The translations under genes were made by a program, and so were the position numbers. A DNA stretch of 64,000 nt from Epiperipatus broadwayi (Eukaryota; Onychophora; Udeonychophora; Euonychophora; Peripatidae), in the NCBI GenBank assembly GCA_028023455.1, contig JAQFVV010000321.1:498001-562000 (forward strand), given 5' to 3'. The stretch's first letter is position 1. The number at the start of each line of letters is the position of its first letter. Below are positions 48,394-60,689 of the stretch, piece by piece. Under the pieces are notes generated by a model. That model made no database searches. It was not told the origin of the DNA and worked only from the letters and a program-made list of their open reading frames with translations.

Positions 48394-48555
48394 CTAATCA
48401 GGCCAGCAACACCTGAAGAAGAAGGAAAAAATAACTCCTCTTGAAACATTGTGCATATACTAACCTATGTGCTATTACTAACAGATGAATATTTAAATAA
48501 AAGTTAAATTTTTCTAACTCATATTAGACGATGGAAATAGTCCAATATAAAAATA
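48355..48555 (+). repeat. right pseudo-LTR of the large Penelope-like element
   Basis: Direct partner of 41173-41388. Divergence includes several small indels, so the element is not very recent. Confidence 0.75.
48408..48458 (+). ncRNA. hammerhead-ribozyme-like motif (right)
   Basis: CTGAAGA at 48413-48419 and GAAA at 48443-48446, 23 bases apart, with AAGGA...TCCT complementarity between them. Same placement as the left copy, which argues that it was part of the element when active. Confidence 0.4.
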
Positions 48556-50545
48556 TATTGCATACTTAAATGAGAATTTTCATATATTTATCTGTATAAT
48601 CTTTAGTAATGATGTTGTAATCAGGCAACAACTAATTAAAACTGGCAATATTGATGTCATCTACTAATATTATTTTTGTTTGCTAATTAAAATCTGAAAG
48701 TGGAACTAGGATCATCTATAAACTTAAAATAGAACAAAATATTGAAAATTTAATGGGAATTTTTATATATTTACCTAAATTAACTTTACTCATGATACAA
48801 TCAGGTAAACAATCAATTTAAAATGGCACTTGCAAACTGAAATTATTCAAATTTTGATCTTTCAATTTTTGCACATATAAATTATATATGTAAGATTTAT
48901 TACTATTATAAAACATAAAATAGTAAGTTAAAAGCAATACTTTTAATTTATAGATGAGTCAGACAAAAATATTATTAGTAGATGACTTAATTTCAGTTTC
49001 TAATTGCTAGTTTTAAACGATTGCTTACCTGGTTATTTCTTAGCTGAAATTTATTTAGATATTCTAGTTCCAAATCATATATATAACTTGGATGCAGATA
49101 AATTAATTTAGAATAATATCTATTGTTTTTTATTTAAAGAAATGGGAACATTTTTCAGATAGACATTTTTTTAAAAAAATATTTTGTGATTAATCCTTTG
49201 ACTTGTTTAGAAAAAGATTTTCCGAAATAAATTAACAATTTTAATGAGTCACAAATGCACTTATTAAAATATTGTTTGAATTGAAGTAAATAGAATTAGA
49301 CTTTTAATAGCCTAATGCAGTGAAAAATAGCCATTAATATATATAACAGTGGAAAATATAGTACTTACTAGATTTGTCAATTACCAAATAATGAAAATTT
49401 GAATGTTTTTCCATCTGTGTTTAATCTTTAATTAAAAAGAGCTAAATATATGTCTACTGACCAATATTGAATAGTAATATGAACTGGCTATAGGCTGGCA
49501 ACATAAAAAAATATTATCAAAACACTTTCAGATTTATTTGATCTAGACTGAATTCAGATGCAAACATTCTAGGAATACAAGTTATTATTATACTACTGAA
49601 CCAATTAATAAACATTACCAATGATATTCCATTTAAGAAAAATGCTGATTTGACATATAAATATATTTGTACGGTAGTGTGCTTCTTACATTTGATTCAA
49701 GTAGATTATGATGTAAATGTCTTGAACAAATTTTTACCAGATAAAGCAAAGCTGGGGATTTAGATATGACAGTATTATGTAGTGTCCTTTTATTTTTCAA
49801 GTTTTCAATATATAGCTTCAGAGTAAATAAAATATTAGTATGTCTAATGTGAATAATGAAAATAACCAGAGCAAATTATGTGATGCTTTCTTGACAAATA
49901 TTTTTTCTCTAAAGTACCTATAATTAATATAAAACTCAAACCACTAAAATATACCGTTTTTGGATAATGATAAAATTATTAAACTGCACATGGGAACTGA
50001 AATTAATTCAAAGGGTTAGGTATTTACATCTTAAGTTATTAACTTGGATAATAAAATAAAAAACATAACTATCTATTGGATATTTGAGTACAAATCCAAT
50101 GTTTTATAATGATGAATGCTATTATCCAAAAATTGGTCTTAGGATTTAGGTATGGAATTATAATTTGATATTATTTTGATTACTCAAACTAGTAGTAGAT
50201 GATCTTGAAGTAACAAAAAATACAGAATATACTACTGCTTTTAATGCTGACATTAAAGTTAAAAAGAAAAAGTCATAGAATGCTTTACTTCTAAGGTATT
50301 AGTTTATATTTATGATCAGTGAGAGTCAGATATAAAAATGCATTTGTATATGAAATATACTTAATTATTGGGTTAGGGTCAAATACCTAATGCAGTAAAT
50401 ATTTCAACAAAATTGTAACCAGCTGTAATAAAGGTCATTGTATTATAGAAAACAAAAATATGACTTAATCTATTTTGATAATTCTCAATCTAATAACAGC
50501 AATATCAAGAAAAATAATTATTTATGATGAAATATATTCATTAAT
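48556..50545. other. no feature seen
   Basis: About 2 kb of AT-rich sequence without a recognised gene or repeat edge. Confidence 0.5.
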
Positions 50546-53270
50546 TGTGCCATAATTTTCAATCTTTATTGATCCCTTGTATGTTGAAGATGTCTAAAAG
50601 TTTAATCCAGTTTCTCTAATCCCTTAGTCTCTCTCCTATACAACACTCTAGAAAATTTTCTTATTTCATCTATTCATTTCACACGTGGTCACTTTCTGGG
50701 TCTTTTGCAATATCTCAGAATCCAGTTGAGTATTTCAATTGTCCATTTATTATCATATCATATGTCCAGACCAACTCCACTTCAAGATCTTAATTCTTTC
50801 AATAACATCAGTGATATATTTATTCTCTCATTCACATATTTCATTTTTCAATACTTTCTTGTTATTAAATTTTTATACATTGTTAAGCCACCAAAACCTC
50901 TGTATTTTTCTTTTGTTAAATGTCTAACTCTCAAATTTATAAGTAAGAATTGGTAAATTATATCTATTAAAGATTTTTCTTTCACATAAGCATATTTCTT
51001 TTTAATATTAAGTTACTTTTATCAAAATCACTCCATTCAAATTTAATTTTATGATTTGTTTCATCCTTTATGTTTCCATCAGTATTAATAATCTGACCCA
51101 AAGTATTCATAATTTTTAACTTCTTCAAATTCATGCTTATCAAACTTTATTTTCTTTTTCTGGACAAATCCATTAAGCATTAATTTAATCTTTTTAGTAT
51201 TTATTTGTATATTTTCATCTGATAACTCTTATAACATTAAAAAAAACTCTTGTAACAATTTTTGAAGCTCTAATGCATTGCTTGCAAAATCACTCAAATT
51301 TCCATCTAATAAAACCGCTTTAAAATGTTTCAGACCTGTTATGATCACCATCATCAACGTTAATCATCTTAGTGTTAAGATATAATATAATTATTATGTA
51401 TTTTAATATATATTTTTCAGAATATTACAGCAGTCTGAATCTACATCTTATTGGGTCAAATCATTAATTATCATGGTATTTAAAATAACATATCTTTTTG
51501 TAATCTACAAATCTAAACCATAAGGGCAAGTCACATTTATTGATCTATTTTATAACTTCTCCCAATTCTTGGATTTGACAGACTGTGTTAAATTCACTTT
51601 TAATCCATCTTGCTCTTTTTGTTGGTTTAAAATAAAAGTTTGTTGTAAATGAGATGTAATTATCTTGGTAAAGATTATGTATATAATTAATAGACGACTG
51701 ACACTGTAATTTGTATAACTTAATCATTTTCTTTTAACATCAATAATATTACTGCATTTTCCCAATCATATGGTATATTTTTTTCATAGTTTTGCTAATA
51801 ATTTTTATACTTCTTGCCTTACTTCTTTTGAAATCTCAATAATAATTTCATTATTTTCTCATCCTTTTTTCTTCTTTATAGATTAACTTGCATGCCTCAT
51901 ATTTTCATTTAAAACACTTTGCAATTCAGAAGATGTAGTAATTCTGTGGGATATTTTATTTTCTTGTTTTTATATCTATATAATTCTTTACAGAAGTCTT
52001 ATACACATTTCATGTTGTCATTTCCCTATTTAGTAATAGTTCCATCTTTTTTATTATCTTTAAACAACTTACATTTCAATTCAAAGATAAATTCTTATAC
52101 TTTTGAGATGTTTATTCTTTACTCTAGCTTTCCATACCAATTCACAGTCATTATTAACTTTCTTCATGCCATTTTATAAACTCTAAATATTAAATTCTTC
52201 ACAATGAATCATTTACATGTTTTTTCATATTTCTCTTCATTTTTTTTTATATTGACTTGTCTCAATAGAAAATTTATTGATAAATATGGCTTTTTTTAAC
52301 GAGCTATTTATCTTATAGTTTTGATAAGATATTTACCTTCTTATTGATTTAAGTTAAATCTTGTTGATTTAAGTTAAGTCTGAATCACCTTCAAAGTTTG
52401 TTAATATTTTAAAAGGCATTGCCAAGTTCCAATTTCAATTTATTTGATGTTGAAAATTAGTTACAATTAATATTGTCTTTCTCAATAGTCTCTCTCTCGG
52501 TTGCGTTAAATCGTATCTCACATATAATCAATGATCACTTACTGTGATGGAACTATCAAGAAATTTACAATCTTGAAAATATTTTTGTTATTGCAAACAC
52601 TTTCCAAATCTGCTGCATCTTTATTTGAAAGATTCGTGTCCATTTCCATTTAACATTTTCTTTAAAGAATACAAATTATGATGTTTTTTTCCCATTAATT
52701 ACATGTCTGTGTCCTCTCTCATTTCTATCACTGTAACCAAATTTTCTCACAGCCTTTTTATCCTTCATAATTTATCAATTCTATTTTTAAAATATTCCAT
52801 GACAATTTTTAAAATGATGTTGTGTCTGATCAAGAACATTTTGAACACCTATATAAAAATCCTCTATTTCTTCATCACAATGAGCATTTGTTGAAACATA
52901 AATTGAATTGCTTCCATTTATATCTTCAATTAAATTAAATAATTAATCTTTCCTCTCTGTTTGAACCAGACCATTAATCTTCATAATTATTCTTTCATCT
53001 TTTTATAAAAAATCCATTCCATCTAAACTTTCAATATTTATGTCTTTGTAGTAAAATATAGGTTCACTTTATAAATCATCTTTTGATCTTCTAATTTCAC
53101 AAATACCAGCAATGTACTATTTAATCTTAGACAATTTCTCTTCCAATTTATGCAATATTTCATCACTTGAAAATAGCCTGCAGTTGTAGGTACCTAAATA
53201 AAAGATTGTCATTAAATAACTTCTTTACTTTTGCCAATTACTAACTTGTCTGTTGATGCCTTTAAAGCTT
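50546..53270 (-). pseudogene. near full-length but decayed RTE-type LINE
   Basis: The minus strand reads, with many stops, as an RTE-clade retrotransposon. From 53270 downward: an apurinic-like endonuclease start (LNSTLLVFVKLEDQK near 53100, corresponding to L-D-I-x-G-x-x-E-T-R), then a NERG..V-N-type segment and an SDH motif (SSITVSDH) near 52530. The RT part is visible near 51750-51700 (WENAVILLMLKENDYTNY, fitting W...VxLIxKKGD). The C-terminus near 50700-50960 reads VNERINI, then YDNKWTIEILNW and CKRPRK.PRVKWIDEIRK, matching the W-x-x-D-x-R-W-T and GRP-x-x-R-W-D-E-I pattern. One 2.7 kb element with all domains in order. Confidence 0.7.
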
Positions 53271-55202
53271 TCTGAAATTAAAGGTCATAATTTTTTTAAA
53301 TCAAAATAGTAATAAATATGTGTAAAACCCCCATTCACACACTTATTCATTCTGCTTTCAAGAAAACTCAACTGCTATTTGGACCAAGAATTATTAGGTG
53401 AGTTGTTTGATCTTAAATTAAGAGATATAAAGATAGCAAATTTACCATGCTGGCTAGTCCATGTTCATAAGCATATATCCACGTTGACTTCCTATATGTA
53501 TAATTACAGAATAATAACAGCTGAAATGAGAAGAATGTATGAAGTAGATATTAGGAATTTACCCTGCTTGGTTTCAGAGAGTTTTTTCAGTTAAATTCTT
53601 TCATTAACAATTAATTATGTATAATCCTAATAAATAAGCAGTCTTTAATAATCATTTCCTGCACAAAAGATTACATATAAAAACAGTAAAAAGCCTATTA
53701 CTCACTAAGCTTTTCAAATGCTAAAGTGATGAGGATTTCATCAATTTCTCATTTTTGTTTTACTTTCTATTTGAAAGAAGATATATGTCCATTTACTGTC
53801 CAGTATTGAATGGTTAGTTGAGTTGAACATGGATCAGTTATATGAAGAAACAATACTAGTCCTGATGAACTTGCAAAAACATTTCACATTTTCTCAAATT
53901 TAGATTCTATCTTAAAAATAATAGAAATAATAGTCAAAAATACTACCACAATCATTTACTTTCATCAAGTGTTATGTTATTTCAGAAAAGGGTGACCATA
54001 TCCTTCCATTAAATCTAAGCCTGTATTCATTCTCTGATTATTATTGAGCTTTTCTTCAAACTCTTTATTTTTTCTGTCTCTTTCAGATTCGATTCATCTC
54101 TAAATTTTTACAATATGGTTCTTATTTATATATCCAAGTAAGTAATTATATATATACATATAAATCTGTACAAATATTATATTGATTAAGATGTGCAAAT
54201 ATTCTTGATCAACTATTAATCTTAAGAAGATATTATCACCATTAATATCAGCCATTCATAAATAAGTATGCTATCCCAGCGCCAATGACTATTTAATTAA
54301 TTTGTGAGTCACAGATTATACATAAAACTTGTTGGTCTATTATTTTATTTGTTTATATTTTATAATATTGTTTTTTAACTTCTACTGTAATTTTTTTCTG
54401 AGATATATCAACTTACTGTCCAATGTATTTTGTTCTTCACCATATCTTTCAAATAAAAACAATGAACGTTGCTCTCTTTGGAATATCTTCAGATAATTTT
54501 TATAACATAAATGGAACCTTCCCTTCCTACATAATCCACATTCATATTTGTTATAAAAACAGTTTTAAGAATTCCTGTTTTATTCATTGTTTCACATTTT
54601 CAATCCGTGAAGATGTGATTTTACAATAGTGGACACCCATCAACTTTGAAAAATACTTTTATTGATCTTATGATTTTTCTATTGCATTAAGAAGACATAA
54701 GGTCTTAATGTTCAAGACTACTTGACTTACGGTAAAAAAAAATGTTTCCATTAATAATTAACTGTTTGTTATACAAAAAACAATACAAAATTATTATTAG
54801 TTTTATTACCTGTGGTATAGTATATTTAATAGATAAATCAAACTGGTTATTTTTTGGAATAATAATTAGCTATTTGTCATAAAAAAGATAAATTATTATT
54901 AGTTTTATTATCTCTATTATCATGTATATTTAATAGATAAATTAAATTGGTTATTATTAGAAATAGTATCTTAATGCTATAAAAGGCATTATTATATTAT
55001 GGTGTATCTTCAAATTGGCTATGCTAATATAAATTATGTTAAAACGGTGCAAACAATGATATCTACCGCTAATTATGATGTAGCATCATCACTTGACTAT
55101 AATATTCTATTGCTAAGCTTTATCAACTTGCTTTTGGACAGTTGTTTTAAATACATTTTATACCTAGAAAGTTATTTTAATCAAAATCACTAACAATCCT
55201 AT
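53271..55202. other. no gene recognised
   Basis: AT-rich. 53379-53594 is an open frame (MDQELLGELFDLKLRDIKI) of unknown nature. Two near copies of a TTATTATTAGTTTTATTA block sit at about 54790-54960. Confidence 0.4.
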
Positions 55203-55388
<186 letters not shown>

Positions 55389-55664
55389 TATTATTATTAT
55401 TAACAACAATAATAATAACAATAATAATAATAGTTCAATTTACTTACCATACAAAACTACAGCATTAAGTCAATTATAGAATTGCACCATAACAACTATA
55501 GAATAATATATATAATTGAGTATAAATGATAAATTATTAATCTGATTATATGCCATACTTTTTTATAAGATAAGTAACATATTTTTTAAAGTCTAAAGTA
55601 AAAATATTTTCATTAGTAAAATCATGATTATAGATATTAGACAAATGAAACAAAGGTGAAAATT

Positions 55665-56216
55665 TTAATATGTTAGAGTGACAAATCTTAATATAAAATA
55701 AAGTAATGTATGTGTTTTAGGTATACAATTATTAAAAGTAATATTTGAAATTTTGTTAGTTAATATAATTTTTTGATTGACAAAGTTATATAAAATTTTA
55801 AGATCTCTCATTTTTCTTCTCACAGATAGGAATAGATAATGATCATTTAACTTAATATACTTGGAAAATTTATCATAAACCAATTGAATTTTAATAATAT
55901 CTTGCTTGGAACTGAGATTTCAAACAACAGATCCATATTCTAAAATAGGCAAAACCAAAGGGAGGAATAATTTATATTTTGTAAAACTAGTAAATTGTCT
56001 ACCATGTCTTAAAATTGCACTCGTAATTTTAAAAGCCTTATTTACTACATTTTCAATATGATGATGAAATAATCCATTGCTTGCAAAAATAATACCAAAG
56101 TATTTCTGAATATCAACAAATTTTATATTATAATCTTCAATATAATAAGGACAAATTATCATTTCAGATTTTTTAGAATAAAAAACTGTTGAACATTTAT
56201 CCATATTCATATCCAA
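55665..56216 (-). pseudogene. LINE C-terminal region after the RT active site
   Basis: Frame 56216-55920 reads LDMNMDKCSTVFYSKK-like text (here MDMNMDKCSTVFYSKKSEMI), matching the segment after the catalytic FADD in this class, followed by a K-Y-F-G-I stretch and LVLPILEYGSVV, equivalent to YGSVVW. The frame continues after a break at 55883 (YDKFSKYIKLNDHYLFLSVR). Confidence 0.7.
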
Positions 56217-56321
56217 TTTATTATCTCTACATCATTTCACAAAATTATTAATATCTTTTTGTAAGAGTATGCAATCATTAATTGAGTTGATATTTCTAAA
56301 AAATTTACAATCATCTGCATA

Positions 56322-56774
56322 TCATAAAATATGTGAAAATTCCAAAATCTCTCCCAAATCATCAATATAAATGTTAAACAACAATGGTATAAGGATTCTG
56401 CCCTGATGTACTCCTATATTATAATAATATGGATTAGAAGAATTATTCGTAAATTTTACATAAGCCATTCTTTTCCTAATGAAAGATTCAAACCATGCAA
56501 CCAAATTATAGGAAAAACCTAATTTGTATATTTTGTAAAGCAATTTGGAATGATCCACTTTATCAAATGCCTTGGATAAATCAAAATAAATAACATCTAA
56601 ATGACATTGATTCTCGAAGGCATTAGCAATGTAGTCAATTATTGTTAAAAGATTAGTTTCAGTTGATCTGCTAGGTAAAAAAACATGTTGCACTGGAACC
56701 AAAATCTTATTTTTGTCATTAACAATTTTCTTATAAACACATCTTTCAAATATGCATGCAACTGTATGAAGCAC
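56322..56774 (-). pseudogene. LINE reverse transcriptase core
   Basis: The 150-codon frame contains VQHVFLPSRSTETNLL (QxGFxxxRST pattern), DVIYFDLSKAFDKVDHSKLL (motif A with catalytic Asp), VHQGRILIPLLFNIYIDDL (motif B, where QGSxLGPLLF is usual) and ends in SHIL before FADD. This places it among APE-type LINEs of the CR1/Jockey group. Confidence 0.85.
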
Positions 56775-56817
56775 AGAAATTAGTCTATAATTATTAATAT
56801 TATCTTTTGAACCATTT

Positions 56818-57222
56818 TTAAAAATAGTATAACTTGAGAAAGTTTAAGAGAGTTAAAATATAATTTTTAATGGAACAATTAAGAATATAACATAAAGGAG
56901 CAGCAATATATTCTGCACAACCTTTATAAATGAAAGAAAGTATATTGTTATAACTTATACTTGAATGTGTTTTGAGTTCTTTGACAGCTGATATAATATC
57001 ATTATTGTTGAAACAATCAATAGAAATGCTATCATTAAAACATTCATTAGTCAAATTAGACCCAGACAGTTGAGAATTTCCAAATAATTCAAAAAAGTGA
57101 ATTGAAAAGTCATCAGCACTTAAAGATGAATTATAATCCATATGAAACTTTCTTTTGCTAATGCCAGAACTTTTAATGAATGACCAAAATTCTTTAGGAT
57201 TATCTGACAAATTGAGCTCCAT
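56818..57222 (-). pseudogene. LINE region between endonuclease and RT
   Basis: MELNLSDNPKEFWSFIKSSG begins the typical pre-RT segment (NPKxFWxFI). It is followed by FSIHFFELFG and the fingers helix IISAVKELKTHSSISYNNIL, which corresponds to the K-x-S-S-x-G-x-D-x-I motif. Confidence 0.75.
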
Positions 57223-57377
57223 ATTTTAGTTTAGTTTTGATAATCAATTTTCTGAATATCTTTAACCAATCTTCTATAATTAACAAAATTATTGTAAAAA
57301 AGTATATTTTGTGTTATAATGTATTGCTTATGATGATAAAAAAATTTTCTAATAATTTTTTTAAGTTTATCTGAGAA

Positions 57378-58010
57378 TCAAAAAGGAAAATAATAATAGA
57401 GAGAGTCACGTTTTTTTAGTATATAAAAATCAATCAGATCATTAAATACTTGATTAAAAAAGTCTATATTATAATTAACATCTGTTGAGGAATATAACGA
57501 GCTCCAATCAAAATTAGAAATTGTCTTACACAGACCCATATAATCTTTCTTTTTATAACATCTTTTAATATTTAAAGGAACAAGCCACTTAAAATAATTT
57601 TTTTTAACAAAATATTCAATAGGTAGGTGATGAAAATCAATAGAAAAATTAAGAGATGAAACACAAAAACATCTCATCTCAGGTAAGTTACTTAGAACCT
57701 AATCAAGTAGTCGAATATAAGAATTTAAATGGAAATTATGTTGTTTTAAATTAAAAAAATTAAAGAATTGTAACATCCTATATACTTTGTGTGATAATGA
57801 AGAAATATCAAAAGAAGCATTATCAAATAACTCAGGAATGTTAAAATCTCCAGTAATGATATTATTCATTTTATAATCAATCAAAAATTTTTTAAAATAA
57901 CAAAGTAAGGCGTCCAAGTCAGAAAAAGACAAGGTTGGCCTTATATAAACATTCCCTAATAATATTTTTTTTATGATGATCAAGGGAAATCTCACACCAC
58001 ATTGATTCAC
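57378..58010 (-). pseudogene. LINE endonuclease C-terminal half
   Basis: Frame 58010-57699 contains LGNVYIRPTLSFSDLDALL and NNIITGDFNIP, the GDFN motif of apurinic-like endonucleases. The next frame (57677-57378) continues with FHHLPIEYF, in the position of SDHxPI/V, after a frameshift. The N-terminal half of the endonuclease (above 58010) is not clear. Confidence 0.75.
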
Positions 58011-58364
58011 AATATCTAGAATTCAAAAGCCCAGATTTATGAACAATTTCTTTCCTAATGGCAATAAGAGTGCCCCTCCTATTTAATTACTTCATGACAT
58101 CTATCTGCACGAAAAACTATATCGATCATCTAAAAATGTATCATCATAAATTTGGTCATTAAACCTGGTTTCTGTGACAAAAATAAATCATAATCTGAAC
58201 AAAAAATTTTTTTTATTTGATTCAATTTAGTTCTCATTTCTCTAATATTAGCATAAAAACAAGAAAAAACACCCATATCCAATAAAATAAATCAATATAT
58301 ATATATTCCCCTTTTTTAAATGATATTGATAAATCAATCAAGAAATATTAATTTACAGGCCAAA

Positions 58365-58562
58365 TTACCATAAAAAAAAAAAGGAAAGAGAACAAATGCG
58401 AGGCCAAAAATCAGAAGAAATAAACTCATCATATTTATTTTGTGGAATAGAAATATAAAAACATCTATTATTAAACATGTTAATTTTATAACACACAAAT
58501 TTAACCTGAAATTTATTTTCCAAAAATGTTTTAATTTCTGATGACCTATTCTTTGTAGGCAT
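58365..58562 (-). pseudogene. LINE ORF1 C-terminal fragment
   Basis: The frame reads MPTKNRSSEIKTFLENKFQV, then CYKINMFNNRCFYISIPQNK and FISSDFWPRICSLSF. F-x-I-S-V-P...W-P-x-G is a familiar end of ORF1 in APE-type LINEs. The upstream part of ORF1 is separated by the repeat at 58572-58700. Confidence 0.6.
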
Positions 58563-58571
58563 ATTAGAAAG

Positions 58572-58700
58572 AAAGTGATATTGGTGATTATCTTTTCAAC
58601 ATGTGTGTGATCAGGTGGGTCAGCAATATGAGATGGCTTGGAGAGTTGAGGGTTGTGTGAAAGTCTAAGTTCAAATCCCTTACATATATATCTGTATGTG
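58572..58700. repeat. short interspersed repeat family S, copy 5, inside LINE ORF1
   Basis: Contains GATATTGGTGATTATCTTTT and GTGAAAGTCTAAGTTCAAAT. AAGTTCAAATCCC here is a good pol III B box, in the place where other copies have AAGTCTGTGCTCATATACC. This suggests the family is tRNA-derived. Confidence 0.6.
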
Positions 58701-58996
58701 CAGATGTAAGCCTGTACAGTGTATTAATTTACATAACTTATATTGTATTTGTCATTATTCTAAAAAGTTTTAATATTTGGTGCATTAATATTTTTATTAA
58801 ATCGGTTTTGATAGAAATTAAATATTAAATCATCATTTAACCCTGGAATTTGTGAATTGTCATTTTGATTGTTTATACATTTATTATTTAAAAGATAATT
58901 TTTTTAATGAAAATTAGTAAAACATTTTGATTTGGAATTATTAATATAAAAGTTAGAAATCTTATTAGAATTGTCTTTATCATTTAATACAAATGA

Positions 58997-59590
58997 ATGT
59001 TATTGATATTTGGCCGCTTGTTTATATATTTTTGTTCTGTAAAAATTTTTCATATTATTCTTAGTAAAGATATTAACTTTGGAACATATATTTTCACTAT
59101 AAAAGGAAATATCTTGATCAAGTATTTCTTTACTGTATTTATCAAATTTCCCCTTATTGAAGTTAAGTCTGTTATTATTTTTTTTCATAATGAATGCAAG
59201 AAGTATTTTTATTTTCATAAGATATGTCAAATAAAGAAGGCTTGGAGATAATTTCAGAATTATTAATTTTACTAAAATCCTTAATGTGAGAATTACTATC
59301 TAAAATGATATATTGACTATTGTTATTATTACTTAAAATTTTATTGGAATTAGGCTGAAAAATCTTTAATTTTTTATGATACAAAACTTATTATTTCCAG
59401 TTAAAGATGAATTCGATTTTATATTATTGGAGATTTCAATATTGGTATTATCATTAGAAATATGAGTTTCTGGTAAATCACATTGTATTCTGATGTTATT
59501 GACAGTAATATTTTTATTAGTAATATTTGAACAATTATCACAAATTTTAGCCATACTCACTATCAAACTATATATCTTCTGAAGAGACAT
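58997..59590 (-). pseudogene. LINE ORF1 middle region
   Basis: Three overlapping minus-strand frames (59590-59366, 59384-59175, 59230-59000) rich in Asn, Ser and Lys, for example MAKICDNCSNITNKNITVNN. No domain was recognised. Their order and strand fit a low-complexity ORF1 linker. Confidence 0.4.
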
Positions 59591-59904
59591 AGATTGTAAT
59601 AATTCAAAAGTAAAATTAGATGGATTTACAATATTATTTTCAATACTTCGATGTATATTAACAATCTACAAATTGAAAGTTGGTTCAATATCATTATTTA
59701 AAAAATTATCAGTAGAATCCATGACAGTATTTCTGGTAAAGTCTTCATTTTCAAAATTTTTTCCCTTCAATAAATTTGTTTCTGATTCTAAAAGATTATC
59801 TCTTTAATTGATTTTCTTCAACAGTCATTTGATCCAATTTAGTAGATAAATTATTACATTATTTACATTGAAAAAAACCTATCAACCGATTTAAAAATTT
59901 CTGC

Positions 59905-60040
59905 ATCAAGTTTAGACAACTTTCAAACATGAAAGATGAAAATAACCATGACATATACCAGAGCACTTAATTTCCCTAGACATATCAGACAAATCTTCAT
60001 TGCAATAATTGCATGTAATGTTATCAATATTTAAGTCTGA
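59905..60040 (-). pseudogene. LINE ORF1 PHD-like zinc finger
   Basis: The minus strand reads ITCNYCNEDLSDMSREIKC, SGICHGYFHLSCLKVV, then a stop. The spacing C-x2-C-x12-C-x3-C-x4-H-x2-C fits the first six ligands of a PHD finger; the last Cys pair is lost after the stop. PHD-type fingers occur in ORF1 proteins of several APE-type LINEs, where they may aid chromatin contact. Confidence 0.6.
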
Positions 60041-60496
60041 TCTTTGTGCAGAGGAACCATCATTAAATCCATAAAGGGATCAGAATCACTTTCTACATTA
60101 ATACCAGAGGATGCAATAAGTAAACTATCAGAACTGTCTACCTCATAATTATAATTATAACAATTAGTATCTTAATAACATACGAAATCATGGGCAAAAG
60201 AATTATCATCTTTAAAATTGTTGTCATCCCTTAACTTGTAACAATCAAAATCGTACTTTAAACCACAAAAAAACAGAACATTTTTAATGTTTTTGTCTTC
60301 CATAAACATTGCATAGACACATAGGAAAAAGTACAGAAAATGGTGCCATATATTATTATATATTATAAATCATAAAAAGTTGCCATTATATATTATAAAA
60401 GTGAAGTAAATATATATGTAAGTACAATATCTAATTTTATACATTGTATCTGTAATACTCTCAATATCCATTAGCAAATTTACATATCAAATTTAC

Positions 60497-60682
<186 letters not shown>

Positions 60683-60689
60683 CAATTAA

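Larger units (their letters stand above)
55390..60480 (-). mobile_element. APE-type LINE with ORF1 PHD-like finger, minus strand
   Basis: One element can be followed from about 60300 down to 55390: ORF1 with a zinc finger, its C-terminal part, then endonuclease, reverse transcriptase and a C-terminal tail ending in a TTA-rich repeat. All parts lie on the same strand in the canonical order. A copy of repeat family S interrupts ORF1 at 58572-58700. Clade is of the CR1/L2/Jockey type by RT text. Broken at several points. Confidence 0.75.

Noticed and set aside
50705-52894. Plus-strand frames with hydrophobic text (50705-50956, 51919-52179, 52703-52894)
   Set aside because: They are shadows of the minus-strand RTE LINE in the same region.
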